A DNA stretch of 64,000 bases, taken from assembly GCA_027257055.1 (NCBI GenBank), contig JAPVLO010000232.1, positions 4,092,001 to 4,156,000 on the forward strand. Direction: 5' to 3'. The notes beneath the pieces were generated by a model, which saw only the letters and a list, made by a program, of their open reading frames with translations, was not told where the DNA came from and did no database searches. Position numbers and translations under genes: made by a program. Shown here piece by piece: positions 10,747-24,061 of this stretch. This stretch comes from Cephalopachus bancanus (taxonomy: Eukaryota > Chordata > Mammalia > Primates > Tarsiidae). Position 1 is the first letter of the stretch; every line of letters starts with the position of its first letter.

Positions 10747-11115
10747 AGAAGGAAGGAAAGAAGGGAGGGAGAGAGGGAGCGAAGGAGGGGGGAAGATGAA
10801 TGAATGGGTGGGTGGGTGGGTGGATGGATGGATGGTTGGATAATTGGGTGGACAGATGGATGGAAGGGTGGAAGGGTGGATGGACAGAAGGGTTGATGTG
10901 TGGTGGGTGGGTGGGTGGATGGATGGATGGATATATGGTTGGGTGGGTGGACAGATGGATAGGTGGGTGGATAAGCAGATGGATGGACAGATGGATGCAT
11001 GGGTGGAAGGATGAATGGGTGGATGGTGGAAGGATGGATGGATGGATGGGTGGCTGGATGGATGGATGGGTGGCTAGCTGGCTGGCTGGCTGGGTGGATG
11101 GGTGGGTGGGATGGG
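10747..11115. repeat. GGAT/TGGG tetranucleotide satellite array
   Basis: A purine-rich run (ggaaggaaagaagggaggga) at 10747-10797 passes into about 320 bp of degenerate 'tggatggatgggtgggtgga' units. Open frames of 117-174 codons cross it on both strands because the units keep several frames open; they are not genes. Confidence 0.95.
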
Positions 11116-12690
11116 TATGGAGAATAAATTTTGAGAGCCACAAATACCTTTAGAGTCAGAATAGGAAGATGAGAAATAGGGTGACAAAATAGTTTATGCT
11201 TATGTTCTGTCTGACCATACCATTAGCCTCATTTCCCTCAGACAACCTTCCAGTGTTTATTTTTCTGAAGTGTCGTGCTATGTGCTATACAGGCCAGCTT
11301 TGCTATGCTTAGTATACTGAATTTAAAAGAAAAAAAACAAAAAGGCAGCAGTGCAGTAAGGGTGAATCTGTGAACTAAGGATGCTGACTTACTAAATGTG
11401 GTAGTTTTCAGCTTAAGTAGCAGAGGCACATTAAAACTTGTAATTCGTTGACTACAACCTGGGCCATGTCAGGACCACACGCTGCAGCACACTGGGCAGT
11501 GTGTCCATGTGTCTGGCAGGTCCCTCCCAACCTTATCACCAACCTTTTGTCTTGTAAATCATTTACCCCATTCTGAGGTGAGGTAAGAACTCCAGCTTTA
11601 CCTGGACCTTGTTGAGATACATTAATAATGGGTATAATAATATATAAGTGAGTAAATCTTGAGACTGAGGCTATTCGAGCTGTTCACCTGCAAATATGTT
11701 TTCAGAGCTGAAACACCTGCTTCGTTGTTTAATTATTTATTGCCCTCTTTTTTCATAAAAGTTTTATTTTATGAACATGGAAATTAATTAAAGCACATCA
11801 ATAAATTTGTTTAATATTCTCAGAGTTGTAAGGTTTAAAAAAATAAATGAGGAGATGGTTATTTTTCTTTCCCATCTTGAGAAATTCTCTTGCTTTATGA
11901 TTGTAAATTGTTGCTAGAGTTTAATTCTCTCTTTCTTTTTTTGTTTTCCTCCACATGCACAAGTTAATTTCATTCTTTCTTAAATGTGTTTCTATGTCTC
12001 CTTGATAATTTTAGGCCTGGCTACTTGTAAGTGGCTAATCTGAAGAAAAAGTAAGAATTCACAAACATTTTAGCTAGGATCCAACAAATGTTACCAAGGT
12101 TCTTAGAGGCATACGTGTGAGAGACATGTGTGCGTTGGGCATTCAATTACAGGAAGTATAAGCATGTTCCCTGAAGTCATCTGCCTGCTAGATGACCGTG
12201 TGGTCCCAGAGCAGAGGTGAGGCTGTGCCTCCCCCAGCCAGGGCCCATTTCATGGGACATCAGCCCGGCCTGGTTCTCCTGGAAGGTGGAAGGACAGCTG
12301 TCATAGTGCTGCTTCCATCTGGTGATGATGGACAGATGCAGTGCCTGGTAGCCCTCAAAGGAAACCCTAGGATGTGTTATCCTTGCCTTTCTGAAATGGT
12401 GTCTAGGCAGTACAGATGCTCGGGTTATGAAAGGATGTTTTCATGGGTGCTCATAGGCATTCATGTCACGATTTTACTTTCTAGCCACAGATTCCACAGG
12501 AAGGAGGGAAGGGGGAGCAAGCACCATTTTGCAGGTGATACAATCATGCAGGTGCTGGGCCCATGATACATCAGAGGAGCCCCGGAAGGTGAGTGAAGGA
12601 GCAGTGACTGCAGTTGCAGTGACTGCAGCCTTCACTGCAAGTCAGACACTAGTTGGAGTGTGCCTGTGTGTTGACTTCCAGGTGCTGTGA
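11116..12690. other. Unrecognised intron
   Basis: AT-rich from 11700 to 12050. I see no named repeat. A 124-codon frame at 12192-12566 lacks recognisable domains and good splice context. Confidence 0.45.
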
Positions 12691-12694
12691 GTGT

Positions 12695-12845
12695 GCAACA
12701 GCTCTGTGAACATGGCATTCTTTCATGATGAGGAAGCTGAGAAGCAATGAACTCAAATGCCTTGCCCCAGTCACATAGCTAGCAAGTGGTAGAACCATAA
12801 CTGAAGCCCAGCAGTCAAACTCCAGAGCTGTACTCTGAACCCCAT
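12695..12845 (-). mobile_element. MIR SINE relic
   Basis: 'gatgaggaagctgagaagca', 'ttgccccagtcacatagcta' and 'gcaagtggtagaacc' follow the reverse complement of the MIR core. Confidence 0.82.
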
Positions 12846-12849
12846 GCAA

Positions 12850-13990
12850 GGTAGAGTCTGGATTCTGCAATGAGATTTAGATAATTTAAGAGCAGGTATC
12901 TAGAACTTTTTTTTTAAGCAATGGATGTTGCCTGGTGAATGTAATAATATAATAATACATCAGGCCTTATGTTTTGTATGTCTTTGTGGGTGTTAAAATT
13001 TCTTTTTTCTAGCAATTCATTTTTATGGTGTTTGATAAAGGGGTCAGTCTGCAACAGATTGGTGGAAGACTGTGCTCACCCGTAGTTGGAGAGGTCCTGC
13101 TCTAATTCCCTCACTCCTACCCACACGCCCCACGGAGAAGCCAAGCACAGACCCTCTCTTGCCTCCGTGACCAATGCACTTGATAACAGGTAGAAACCCT
13201 GGGTGTTGGTTGCAGATGGTTTTCTCCTAAATCCCCCCCTCCTAACACAGCATCTGAATTGGATGAGGGTATGAAAATGAAAGCCCTGACAATGGCTTAC
13301 ATGTGTGCGTGTTTCCGCCATGGTGTGGGTATCATGATCTGGAGTTGAGATTCTTGGTGGTGCTTAAATGAAGTCATCACAGTCCTTAGCTCTTTGCTCC
13401 TGGCATGAAGGCAGGTGTGGATGTTCCTCATGGTCCTGCCACCGGGGACGCTTTGTTTGCCATCACTTTTTCTGCAAGTTGGCCTCCACTCATTGTGAGG
13501 CAAAGCATGCTGATTCAAGCTAAAGATCTCCTAAAGGAAATGCTGATTTCCCCTGAGCAGATTCTGAACATGGAGTTTTAGAAAGCCAGCTGATGTGGCT
13601 ACCCTCTCATGCCCTGGAGTCTCCTAGAGTGTACACACTGTCTTTCCTCAGGCATGAGGGGACAGTGAACTGACTCACTTCAGATCCGTAGGTGCTCATT
13701 GGTATAGGGATGCCATTTAATTTCTCTTTTTTGGTGTCTCCTTCCTAAAGAAGAGTGAAGGACTCGTGCTTGGGGTTTCCATCCCTTACCTATACGACAG
13801 CTGAGTGGGCAGCTACCTGTGTGAACCATGGTACCAGCAAAGATTCCTCCCTAACCTGTGGAATGTTCAGTAGCCTTGCTACACAGATGCTCTGTGGACA
13901 AGAGCGTCAGACCTCAGACTCAGAATCTGCACTGTGGCGTCACCAGGCGACGTGCACACGCGTGAGGATCTGAGACACATTGCCTTATTC
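12850..13990. other. Unrecognised intron
   Basis: No repeat family or coding signal identified. Confidence 0.45.
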
Positions 13991-13994
13991 CATC

Positions 13995-14111
13995 ACAACA
14001 GAGTGGTCATGGACTGCTAGCATCAGCATACCTGGGAGCACTGAGAAATGCAGGTTCTCTAATCTTACTCCAGCCTGGGGATCTGTGTCCTTAATACTCA
14101 CCAGAGCTTAA
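13995..14111 (-). mobile_element. MER5A-like hAT fragment
   Basis: 'gactgctagcatcagcatac' and 'gagaaatgcaggttctctaa' resemble MER5A, a non-autonomous hAT-Charlie transposon. An Alu interrupts its right side. Confidence 0.6.
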
Positions 14112-14124
14112 TAAATGCTTCCTC

Positions 14125-14317
14125 TTGGCAAGACCTCATCTCTACAATAAATCAAAACATTAGCCGGATGTGGTAGCACACGCCTGTAGTTCCAGCTACT
14201 GGAAGACTGAGGCGGAAGGATCACTGGAGCCCATCAGGTCGAGGCTGCGGTGGCTGGGAGCGGCCACTTCATTCCAGTCTGGGTGACAGAGTGAGACTCC
14301 AACTCAAAAAAAAAAAA
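14125..14317 (+). mobile_element. 5'-truncated Alu
   Basis: It starts in the left arm at 'ttggcaagacctcatctcta' and runs through the right arm to an A tail. The target duplication is 'aaatgcttcct' before and 'aaatgctccct' after. A typical 5'-truncated insertion. Confidence 0.93.
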
Positions 14318-14800
14318 GAAATGCTCCCTTAACACAACACCGGTATGCCCAGCCCGAGGTGAGGAAATGGTGTCTGCTGTTGCAGAGGCTTGGCCCTGTG
14401 TGAGCAACATAAATCACCTACAGAAGAGAACGCAGCTTTGACTCTTGCAGGCCTAGAAGTTGTGAAAACAATATTTGCAGTGGCAGCAGAAGCTGTTTCC
14501 TCGTCTGGCACATGGCCGACTTTGGCAGAGCTCCTTCCCAAGGCAGGAGGAGCCTCTGTTTTCGGGCTCCTGTGGGGCGATGTGAGTCAGGCAGCCTTCT
14601 TTCTCCCAGGCTCCCACATCTTGGGGGAGCAAACAGAAGCTGTGTTAGCAAAACCTTTAGGCCATCTTGAAACATGCAAAGCATATCTTCATGTTTCTCT
14701 TGCCCCAGCATTCATCAGAGTAGCTCTGGGAAGTGATGTGGTGAGCATCTGCCTGCAGACACCACCCGGTCGTCCTTTCTGCCAGCTGCTCTTGCCGCTT
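14318..14800. other. Unrecognised intron
   Basis: An open frame of 170 codons (14390-14902) spans this and runs into the MER5A relic below, so I do not call it a gene. Nothing else recognised. Confidence 0.45.
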
Positions 14801-14817
14801 AGACCTGTGGGCTTAGA

Positions 14818-14940
14818 GTGGCAGTTCTCAGCAGTGCTTCCCAGTGCTACCCAGTGGAAGCTTCCTGAAAATGCTGTTGCCCAGACCCCATTTGTTGGTT
14901 AGGAGAGAGGCCTCTCTGGGCATCTGTGACCCCAACATGT
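14818..14940 (+). mobile_element. MER5A-like hAT fragment
   Basis: 'cagttctcagcagtgcttcc', then 'ttcctgaaaatgctgttgcc' and 'cagaccccatttgttggtta' follow MER5A-type order. Diverged. Confidence 0.55.
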
Positions 14941-15084
14941 CCCCAGAATCAGTGCCACTGACTGGACCTTTCTACTCCAGAGTGTCAGTGCCTGCCCTGA
15001 GAGAGGGGGCATTAGAAATTATGGTTGAAGTGTCTTTCAGCAGTCAGGATACAGGTGGTCCGTTGGATACTTTGAACCAAACCT

Positions 15085-15262
15085 TGTCCGTGTTTGTGAC
15101 TTGGAATCTGGCACAATTGGAATTATGTTCCAGCTGTTTCATTTAATAGCTTTGTGGCCATGACCCTATGGCTTCAGTCCTCTGTACCTGTTTCTTCCTC
15201 TGTAAAGCAGGGATAGAGAAATCTATGTCATGGAAGCACCCAGTGGATGAATGTAGTGATGA
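15085..15262 (+). mobile_element. MIR SINE relic
   Basis: 'ctttgtggccatgaccctat' followed by 'cctgtttcttcctctgtaaa' and 'gcagggatag' resembles the MIR core, poorly preserved. Confidence 0.55.
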
Positions 15263-15519
15263 GGTGGGGCACCTTCTCTGCTTCTCTGCACTGACTGCTC
15301 TGACGTGTCCTTGCCTTCCCAGCCTGCCTCTGCCACTGGCTTGCAGCCTGCACCAACTCCTGCTCATCACAGGCTTGCTGTGCACCCCTTCCTGTTCCCT
15401 CACTCTGGTGCCCACCTGGCAGTGCCTCTCTTACCGTGACAGCAGGAGGTGATGTTGTCTCACCACCCTTCTCCTTCTCCTGGAGGTCATCAGCTGGACA
15501 CTTAGCAGCAGTGTGTGAA

Positions 15520-15910
15520 TATAACACTAGAGCTAGGCATGCATCTCCTAGGGCAGCCAGGGCACATGACTGCGACCTCAGCGGCTTAAAACAGCAGGCA
15601 CATAGTCTCGCACAGGTATGGTGACAGAAGCCACACTCCCTCCAGAGGCCCTGGGAGACCCTCCTTGCCTCCTCCAGCTTCTGTGGCTCTAGTGTTCCTG
15701 CCTCTGTCTTAGCCTGGCTTCTCCCAGGCCTCTCTTTGTTCTTTTTGGCTCATGTTCACCTTGCTGGATTTAGGGTTCATCCTGATCCAGTATGGTCTCA
15801 TCTCAGTCCCTACCTTAACTCCATATGCAAAGATCCTATTTCCAAATTAGGCCACATCTGAAGTTCCAGGTAGAATTCTGGGGGGATACTATTCAGTTTA
15901 CCATAGTTAG
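15520..15910 (-). mobile_element. ERVL-MaLR LTR relic (MLT1-like)
   Basis: 'tcctagggcagccagggcac', 'gcggcttaaaacagcagg', 'cctgatccagtatggtctca' and 'gatcctatttccaaattagg' are in the order of the reverse complement of an MLT1 LTR. A non-coding solo-LTR relic of an ancient endogenous retrovirus; no protein genes remain. Confidence 0.72.
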
Positions 15911-16020
15911 TAACCAGAAGCAAGTTGCACAAAACGCTCTGTATTCAGTTTGCTGTATTTTCCTTGAAGCCTCTCCAGCAGGAAGCTGTGTAGACGCATT
16001 TCTGTTAAGGCAATAGGCTC

Positions 16021-16855
16021 AGGATATGACAAAGGCCTAACATTCAGGATCTACAAAGGAACTCAAATGTGCCAAAAGGATAAAAACCTTATTTAAAAAT
16101 GGGCAAAAGATATGAATGGACACTTCTCAAAAGAAAACATATGAGAAGCCAACAGATATATGAACGAATGCTCAGCCTCACTAGTCAACAAAGAAATGCA
16201 AATTAAGCCACACTGAGATACCACCTAACTCCAGTCAGGATGACCATCACCAATAACTCAAAAAACAACCGATGCTGAAGAGGATACAGGGGAAAGGGAA
16301 CACTTCTACACTGTTGGTGGGAGTGTAAGCTAGTATATAGTCTCTGTGGAAAACAGTGTGATGATTCCTAAAAGATCTAAAAATTGACCTTCCATACAAC
16401 CCAGAGGATTTCAAATCACTCTATAATAAAGATAGCTGCACATGCATGCTTATTGTAGCATTATTCACAATAACAAAAGCATGGAACCAACCATGCTGCC
16501 CATCAAAAGTGGACTGGATAAAGAAAATGTGGTACATTTACACGATGGAATATTATGCAGCATACAAAATTATGAACCTTGCAGCAACCTGGATGAAATT
16601 AGAGTCTATAATACTCAATGATTTATCACAGAAACAAAGATCTGAGCACCACATGTACTCATTCATAAGTGGACCCTGAACATTTATCATAATACAATAA
16701 GAAAGAGATTTGCAGTAGTGGGACACTGCCAGGGAAGGGGAGGAACATAACATCAATAAGGGTACCCACACTTTACCTGTATGATGACCATGTATGTACC
16801 TAACCCCACATTTGTACCCCACATTTTTAAAATAAAATAATTATTAAAAACAATT
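16021..16855 (+). mobile_element. 5'-truncated L1, ORF2 3' end and 3' UTR
   Basis: It starts 'atgacaaaggcctaacattc' and passes through decayed ORF2 C-terminal sequence. An open stretch (16446-16679) includes the L1-typical WIKKMWYIYTMEYYAAYK. It ends with the local 3' UTR signature 'gcagtagtgggacactgcca' and 'tttgtaccccacatttttaa' plus an AT-rich tail. Several stops; inactive. No clear target duplication seen. Confidence 0.93.
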
Positions 16856-16859
16856 AACC

Positions 16860-19800
16860 CAGGATGGTTGAAATTCTAGGTGTCCACAAGTTCCACAGTG
16901 CAGGATTTTGATAGGCTGAGTGATTGCTGGAGCTCCGGCTAGCCCTTATTGAAGGTTGCTGGACACAGCTGCTTACTGTATATGCCCAAGCCTAATCTCT
17001 CGCCAGCCAAGCCAAGGCACTTCCAGCAGCTTCTGGCTTCCCAAGGAAACGTGACCAGCAGCAATGGCATATTGTCTTCGTCATGTCAATGCTGCCTCAG
17101 AGCGACGTGCGCACCACAGCCAATTGTTGTGAGTCCTTTCCCTGCTCCAGAAGAGATTCAACTTTTATTAGTCTAAGTAGATTAGCCCCATTTAAGGTCT
17201 GCTGGCAGTTATCATGGAAATCGTTAAGTTGAAAAGAGAGCTGATCAATTGATTTTTGTTTCCCCTGCAAGCTCCAAGAGATGGTGCTGATGGTCTCACT
17301 GTGCTAAAATAAGTCCGAGACCCAAGATGCTGGGGTGCCTTGGCTGATTCTTTAGTGTTTATCTGTACCCAAAGAAACACTAACTCACTACTCATAGTTT
17401 TTATTTTATTTGAATTTTACCCTCACTATTTTATTTATTCACTAACAGTATTGTTTTGCCTCTTCATGTCAAAAAGGGGCTTCAAATAACCAACCACTTG
17501 TGGCCACTGTAGAGTTTATCCAGGAAGGTAGAGTAGAGATGCCTTATTCTTGGCTTTGTTTATTGTCATCGTGGGTTTCAACGTTCTCCTGGTCACTTCC
17601 AAGATAACAAAGCACATTCCATCTTTCATAACTAACACTGATCTTGGGGATCTTAACGTTCATCCGTGTTTTCAGATCCTTAAATCAAGTTGTCTTACTT
17701 TTGTATTCTTAATTTTATTGCTGGTTTAATGCATTTTAGTTTTTGTAGAATTTTTGTTGTGATTGTTTGCCATGTTTGAAAGTAGTCACTGCTAAGTTTC
17801 ATCATGGTGTGATGGAAATAGCATTTTAAACATGGTCTGGCTCCATAATTATCAGCATGGAAGCCTCAGCTGAGTCCCAGCCACACACCTTCCCTGGCTC
17901 CCTGCTCCTTGCTATACAATGAGCATGACCCTTGCTCAGACACCTCGGGGGACTGGGGCAAGAAGCTCAATGGGGTCACGCACTCAGCAGGACTTTGTGC
18001 AGTACTCTCCATACTGAGGCATTTCATGGCAATCATTATCATTAGTCCACATGCCCGCATGGTAGCTCCATTCAGAAGCATCCATCGGCATGGGAGGGAA
18101 TGGTGCTAAGAAAACATCTCTAAAATAAACATGTGTTCTGTAAGCAAAATGCTTCACTAATCTTTACCAACAGTTTGTATACATGATTAGATAACCATTA
18201 TAAGAATCTGGCAATATTTTTTTCCAACAGTTTATCATGAAGATGTTTTAAACTTACATTAAAGCCAGAACCCACATACCACCCAGATTCCACAGTTAAC
18301 AATTTTCTGTGTTTGTTTTAGAGCATAACCGAATTGTGTCGTTTTAATTCCTCTTCAGCCATCACATAAATGAATTCCTTAAACACTTTACCATGGTGCT
18401 GTTCATGATTTTAGCATCTATTCATGGTGATTTTAATATCTTCCTTAGTAAATCTGATCATAAAGATACATTAAGTGAGAGAGAAGTTGCTTTAAAAGTG
18501 TTCATTTTCTAATGTACTTATCCAAACATTTCCTTCAAATAGTGTCATGGAAGAAGAAACTGACCAGCTTGCGCTTGTGAGTCATCTGTATGTAGTGCCT
18601 TCATTGGCATAATATTACAAAGGAACTTGTCCTCCTAACTGTTGATGAGGAAGGCTGTGAAGTGAGCCCTGAGATGATTTTCATATATGGACAGGACCAG
18701 GCCCATTATGTGTTCATCTTGAATTTTCATAAATACCTTTAATTTATTGTCTTATCTTTGAATGGAAAAGAAACAGATCTCATCTGTCTGGCTGTTTTCT
18801 CAGAGAAGTTCCTGGTTAACTAAACTTCTGTAAGTAGCTTTTTGCAAAGCAAAGAGAGAAAAGAGTTTATTTAACTATATTTAAGCTAGCTTTGATATGG
18901 GATAGCCAGCAAGACTTTTGGAATAATACCAGAGAGGTTGAAAATAAACGTGATTTTTTTTTTTGTCTGCAAAAAAATCTGCAAGCAATCTTATACATTT
19001 TATGAAGATCCTTAACGATTGCAGAATTTTTGTTTTTCAAACAAATGTTTTCTTCAACAATTCCTCATCGTCTCATAATGTATTTGGAATAGATTTTAAT
19101 TTAGACACAACTTTTAAAGAATTGTCTACTACATCTGGGTTATAAGGTTGGTTTACAAAATAACAAACTGAAAGAGTCTGTGCACGTGGGTAGAGAAGTT
19201 GTGGGGGACTGCCGAATGAGGAAAAAATTGCAGTTAGTGATTGACCAGCTTTTCTTGGTGCTGAGAAACTTGTCTGAGCACGAAGCTGTTTCAGAATGAC
19301 ATCAATGCAGGGAGGAGCCCTGGGTTTTAAACGCGGATTCCAAGTTTGCTCTCTGTCATGAGTAAAGGTAGGCCCACTAATGCCGTCTTTGTCGTCACCT
19401 AGACCGTTCCACGGAATGGGACTGCCTTGGGGTGCACATCTCGAGATGCTGCTTGGTGCTGCCCATTTCAACCTTGCTTCAGCTACTCCTTAGTGGATTA
19501 ACAGGAGAGACAGGAATGACTATGATGGATTTGCTGACAGGGACCGGAACATGTTAGCACACTGTCACTCAGGTCCTCAGAGAGTTGCCTTGACCTGAAG
19601 TATATTTGACTTTACTCGCTAACAAAGGCATCTTCAGATTTACTTCTTATCCTTAAATGTTAGAGAAAAGAAAGAGCATCCCACTAAAAGATGCTAGGAA
19701 GAGAGAAAAGGCTAGCACAGCAGCCCAGGCAATGGCTGTTATCATTCCTGGCAGCAGAGAATTGCTGATGAGGCAGGATCACCAGGAGGAGCCAGATGAC

Positions 19801-20180
19801 TGCAGACAATAACTGCTGCACTTGGGGAATCTCCAGGGTTCTTATCCTGTCATTTCACCCTGTCTGGATGTCGCAGCTCTGGCTTAGAGATGTTCTAGTG
19901 AGAAAATAAAGAGAGAGAAACAAGACTGTCTCAACTTGAAAGTTTAATGGCCCTTTAAGATTAACTGTTCAAATAAAACAGCTGTTTTTCTTCATGCTTT
20001 TAAGGATCCTATTCCCCTCAAAAATGTGCATGTACTTAATCTTAGCACAGCCACTTGAAGATGGCTGGTGCCGATCTGATACATCTCCTGGAACAAGAGT
20101 GACTAAACAGTGGAGTTGTGTATGCTGTTGAAATCCTAATGAAACTGAATGGTTGATATTCATGTATTAAACTCCTGCCT
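16860..20180. other. Unrecognised intron
   Basis: About 3.3 kb almost free of nameable repeats. 18200-18400 ('catgaagatgttttaaactt', 'cacccagattccacagttaa') faintly recalls old L1M. The 132-codon minus frame at 19073-19471 has no recognised motif. Confidence 0.4.
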
Positions 20181-20184
20181 TGAG

Positions 20185-20700
20185 CTATCACCAGACAAGG
20201 TGACACAGGGATACAGAATAAATTTAAAGTAAGAGCCCCTCTTCTCAGGAATGTAGTAGGGATCAGTTAAACAGGGAACCAGAATTTCTAACACTTAAAA
20301 ATGTGAGAATAGTTGAGGACAGTTTATAATTGGGCACCAAATGGGATGGCTCAGAAGATTTTTACTGTAAGAGTTGAGGAGAGACCCTAGGCAAGAAGTG
20401 GGTTCTGGAGCATTGCAGGATGTGTAGAAATGGAGAAGGCAAAAGAGAAAGTGCCCAAACAAGGGACACAGCACAAGAAAGACACAAGGTAAAGCTGACT
20501 GTCATGCGCTCGTGAGACCGTGAGAGCAGTCCTGACGAGTGGGGGATGGATGACCAGCAAGAAATAAGGCCAAATGGAACCCAGAACTCAGTGTGCAGGT
20601 CTCGGACTTGGAGCAGGAAGGATGCAGAATGGCAATAGGGCTTAGGGAAGGGCTGCTTTCAGGTGGAGGCCTTTTTAAGGAAGAGTAGATTTGGGCAGTT
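20185..20700 (-). mobile_element. L2 LINE relic
   Basis: 'acacagggatacagaataaa', then 'gaacccagaactcag' and purine-rich text typical of reverse-strand L2 3' regions. Strongly diverged. Confidence 0.5.
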
Positions 20701-21890
20701 CACAGGCAGGATTCTGAGGGCATAGAGCCTGGGCTCCCCAGGGCTGACTGAGGCAGGGTCCAGAAGTCCAGCTCTGCAGGGAGCCGGAGAGTTTCCTGTG
20801 GTTTCCTGCAGGCCAGAGCTTCGGTCCTCACGGCTGCTGAGGTTCCACCAAGCTTAGTGCTGGAAGTCAGGCCTTGGGCTGATTACCGAAGCTGATCCAG
20901 GCACCCCACAGCTTGCCTTTCTGGCAACTGTACTCATAAATCTCCATCAGATCCTCCTTCCTGACCCTCAAAGGTCATGACTACATGGACTTGTCATCAC
21001 CTGTGTGCCTAGGAGCAGCCATTGGGCTGCAGCACATTCATGTTGGTTTAAAGATTAAGTTGTGCATTTCTTATGTATCACCTTTTTAGACACACAGGAG
21101 CTCTGTCAGTTAAAGTCCTGCTTTGGGAAAAAGGCAACACGCAGCTGGCTCATTAACAGGTTATCTGTGTCATTATGTCCTTTTTGGATTGTGCATATTG
21201 GAAATAGAGTCTTTTGAGGAGAAAAAAAATCCATCTAGGATTTCAGTCCCCTTTCTCTTTCTTCCTCATTTTTATCTGCGTTTTCCCCCTCTATAGTTAC
21301 AGCTATTCCTATGATGGATGGTCATATCTGTGGAGTCCAGAATGCCCTGAGTATTCACTTGCAAATAGCTACAAAGTCAAATACAGATAACTGCACTTCA
21401 GCAGAGCTCTTCCTCCCGCTCCTCCTCACACACACACTGCTTCTCGTTGCCCCATTTCAACTGCAGGAACTTAATTGCTTCTTCCTTTTTATACCACAAA
21501 GCACCTCAGAATGTGTTGTCCCTTGGTCATTTCAAGGTCAAGGCTGCCTATCAGGCGCTTGCAGAAGTGCTCCCATGGCCTTGCTTGCTGCGTTTGCATG
21601 GCTTCCAAGTCGACCAGAATGAGCAGCCTTCCTGAGCAAGAGAGGGCTGGACTGTCCACTAGTTTCTTGACTCTTGAACCAGAATATGCTTTTCTTCCAG
21701 CCTTTCAAAGTTTTGCTTCAGAACCAAAAGGCACAGAGTAGGAACTCATTTGTTTAACAAATAAAAGGAAATTGCCAACAGCTATGTTAAAGTGTGGCTT
21801 CTGGCCTACATGGCTGAGGATAGGGTATATTATATAAAAGCTAGCCTACATGGTTTGCCAAGGAAAATAGCATTTAATACTTATGTTTGT
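20701..21890. other. Unrecognised intron
   Basis: No named repeat or coding signal. Overlapping 60-103 codon frames at 21311-21741 look like chance. Confidence 0.4.
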
Positions 21891-21892
21891 TT

Positions 21893-23960
21893 TTTTTTTA
21901 AGTAAACTTTTTATTTCAGAAAAGTTTTAGATTCACAGAAATTGCAAAGGTAGTACAGGGAGTTCCCACACATCCCACATGTGTTTCCCTACTGTATTAT
22001 TATAACTGTATCAGTATGGTATATTTGCAATAATTAATGAACCAGTATTGACACATTATTATTAACTGAAGATCCATACTTGATTCACATCGCCTTGGTT
22101 TTTGCCTAATGCCTTTTTCTGATGCAGGATCCCAGCTAGGATTCCATGGGACACTTACTTGCTGTATCTCTTTCAGCTGTCCTAGATGGAATGGTTTCCT
22201 AATTTTCCCTTTGAGGAGGCCCTGATGGGTTGAGGAGTAGGGTTAGGTGTGCCCTAGACGCCCTGCAAATGGGTCTGCCTGATGTTTTTCCCATGATGTC
22301 ACTGGGTTCTGTGTTTAGGGAGGAGTCTCAGTGTGAAGGTGCATTTCCGTGACGTCATGTCAAAGGTGCCTGCTGTCAACATGACTCACACTGTACTTCC
22401 ACCCAGCCCCACACTGAAGGGGTGGCGAGTCGGGTTCTTCCTCGAGGAGAAGTGTCTGCATGAGCTATTTGACATGCTCCTGCATGGGAGATTTGTCTTC
22501 CCTCCTCCATCTTTGTGTTTTCGTAATCATGTATGTCAGTGTGGACTCGGGCTCTTGTTGTATGCTCTGGGTTGCAATCCGCCCCACTTCATTTTGTCTC
22601 CTGCAGGCCAGCACCGGCCATCAGGGCGCCTTTGGTTGCCCCCTCCCCGCCCCCATGTCCCATGTTCTCATCTCTGTGATTTTAAACATTTCCTCACTTC
22701 CTGGCACTGCCACGTGCTCCAGGCTCATCCTGTGTATTTCCTTCCTGCCTCTTGAGTATCCTTATTTCTAGACCCTCTCGCCAACATTGAAAGGACTTAT
22801 GTGTGTATACTAGCCCTTGTGTACATCCAAGCCTATACCATTTTCTGTATGTAAGCATTTGTTTCCATTAAGCTAAAAATGAGTTCATTCTCATTGAGGG
22901 ATGTCTCCACCTCTTTCCCACTACTGTGTGGAACATTCTAGTCTCCTCTTGCTGAGATGTGACCCACCTCTCCCACAGTGAGAAGCCCAACTCCTGCCAC
23001 CTGCCGCTCATTTACTTAGCTGCACACATGGATTCTAGTATACACGTCTAGCAGTGTGAGAATTGTTCGATGTGGTTTCCACGTCCACAGGGTCATAGAC
23101 CACAGGGTCAGAATTGTGAGCCCACACTCTGTAGGCACATGTGGGCACAGCTTCATCAACTATGTCCAGTGCTGGGGTCTCTTTTTCTGCATTTGGTCTT
23201 ATAGACTTTGCTCATTTCCAAGTGACTTAGTCAGCACTTTCTCCCCACTCCCTGCACAGAGGTTATTTCATACATTTGTAATGCAGTTCAATGGTTTTGC
23301 CACATTCGGCACTCTATCCTGGGATCCCACGACACCCTAAATGATTTTTTAAAATGTGTATGTGTTAATGTTTACTGTTTGTGCTTTAAAGTTCTGTGAG
23401 TTTTTTTTTTTTAAGTAAGAAAGCAGGATTTATTGAGAGGACAGAGAAGCTCCCACAGTGGGAGGGGAACCGAAAGGGTTGCCGCCATGAGTTTTGACAA
23501 ATGTAAAATGTCCTGGATCTACCATTGTAGAAACCATAAGGAGCGGCCTTGACTCGGGAAGAATTCCCTGGGCTTCCCCTCTGTAGTTCACTCCCTTTCC
23601 CCCAGAACCTAGCACTCAATGCCCTTGTTCCGTCTCCGTAGTTTTGCCTTTTCCAGAATTCGTATCACTGGGATCATGCAGCATGTGGCTTTTCCAGACT
23701 GGCTTGTTAGCAGTATGCATAGGATTCATTCATGGATGTTCAGGACTCAATAACTTGTTTCTTTGTATCACTGAATACTAGCTCATCGTGTGAATGTGCC
23801 ACACAGGGTTTTTATTTGTTTTTAATGCATTCACCTATTAAAGGACATCTTGATTACTTCCTCTTAGAATGATTATGGATAAAGATGCTGTGAACATTTA
23901 CTTGCAGATTTTTGTGTGGACATAAGCTTTCAAGTCAGTTGGACGTTGTTTTAGCTGTGT
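21893..23960 (-). mobile_element. Old L1M fragments, interrupted
   Basis: Left part: 'gttttagattcacagaaatt', 'tgaaccagtattgacacatt'. Right part: 'agttttgccttttccagaat', 'ggacatcttgattacttcct', 'tttttgtgtggacataagct'. Both match the reverse complement of the same ancient L1M 3' region. The middle (about 22330-23390) is not convincingly L1. It may be a later insertion or very decayed. Confidence 0.65.
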
Positions 23961-24061
23961 ATCGAGTTCTAGGAGGCAAGAGAGCTGTGGTGGTTGGGGA
24001 CAGATTTACAAATAAACAGGCACATCACATTGGTAGGTGCTTTAATAAAAGTATGGCCATA

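Noticed and set aside
10619..11143. Minus-strand 174-codon and overlapping 142-codon open frames, rich in His-Pro-Ser-Ile repeats
   Set aside because: They come from the GGAT-type satellite, which keeps several frames open on both strands; no start context or domain.
12192..12566. 124-codon plus-strand frame
   Set aside because: No recognisable motif and no splice or promoter context; a frame of this length is expected by chance in 64 kb.
14390..14902. 170-codon plus-strand frame
   Set aside because: It runs into a MER5A-like transposon relic and has no known domain.
16021..16855. Target-site duplication around the L1 at 16 kb
   Set aside because: Only 'caggat' is shared by the flanks, too short to count.
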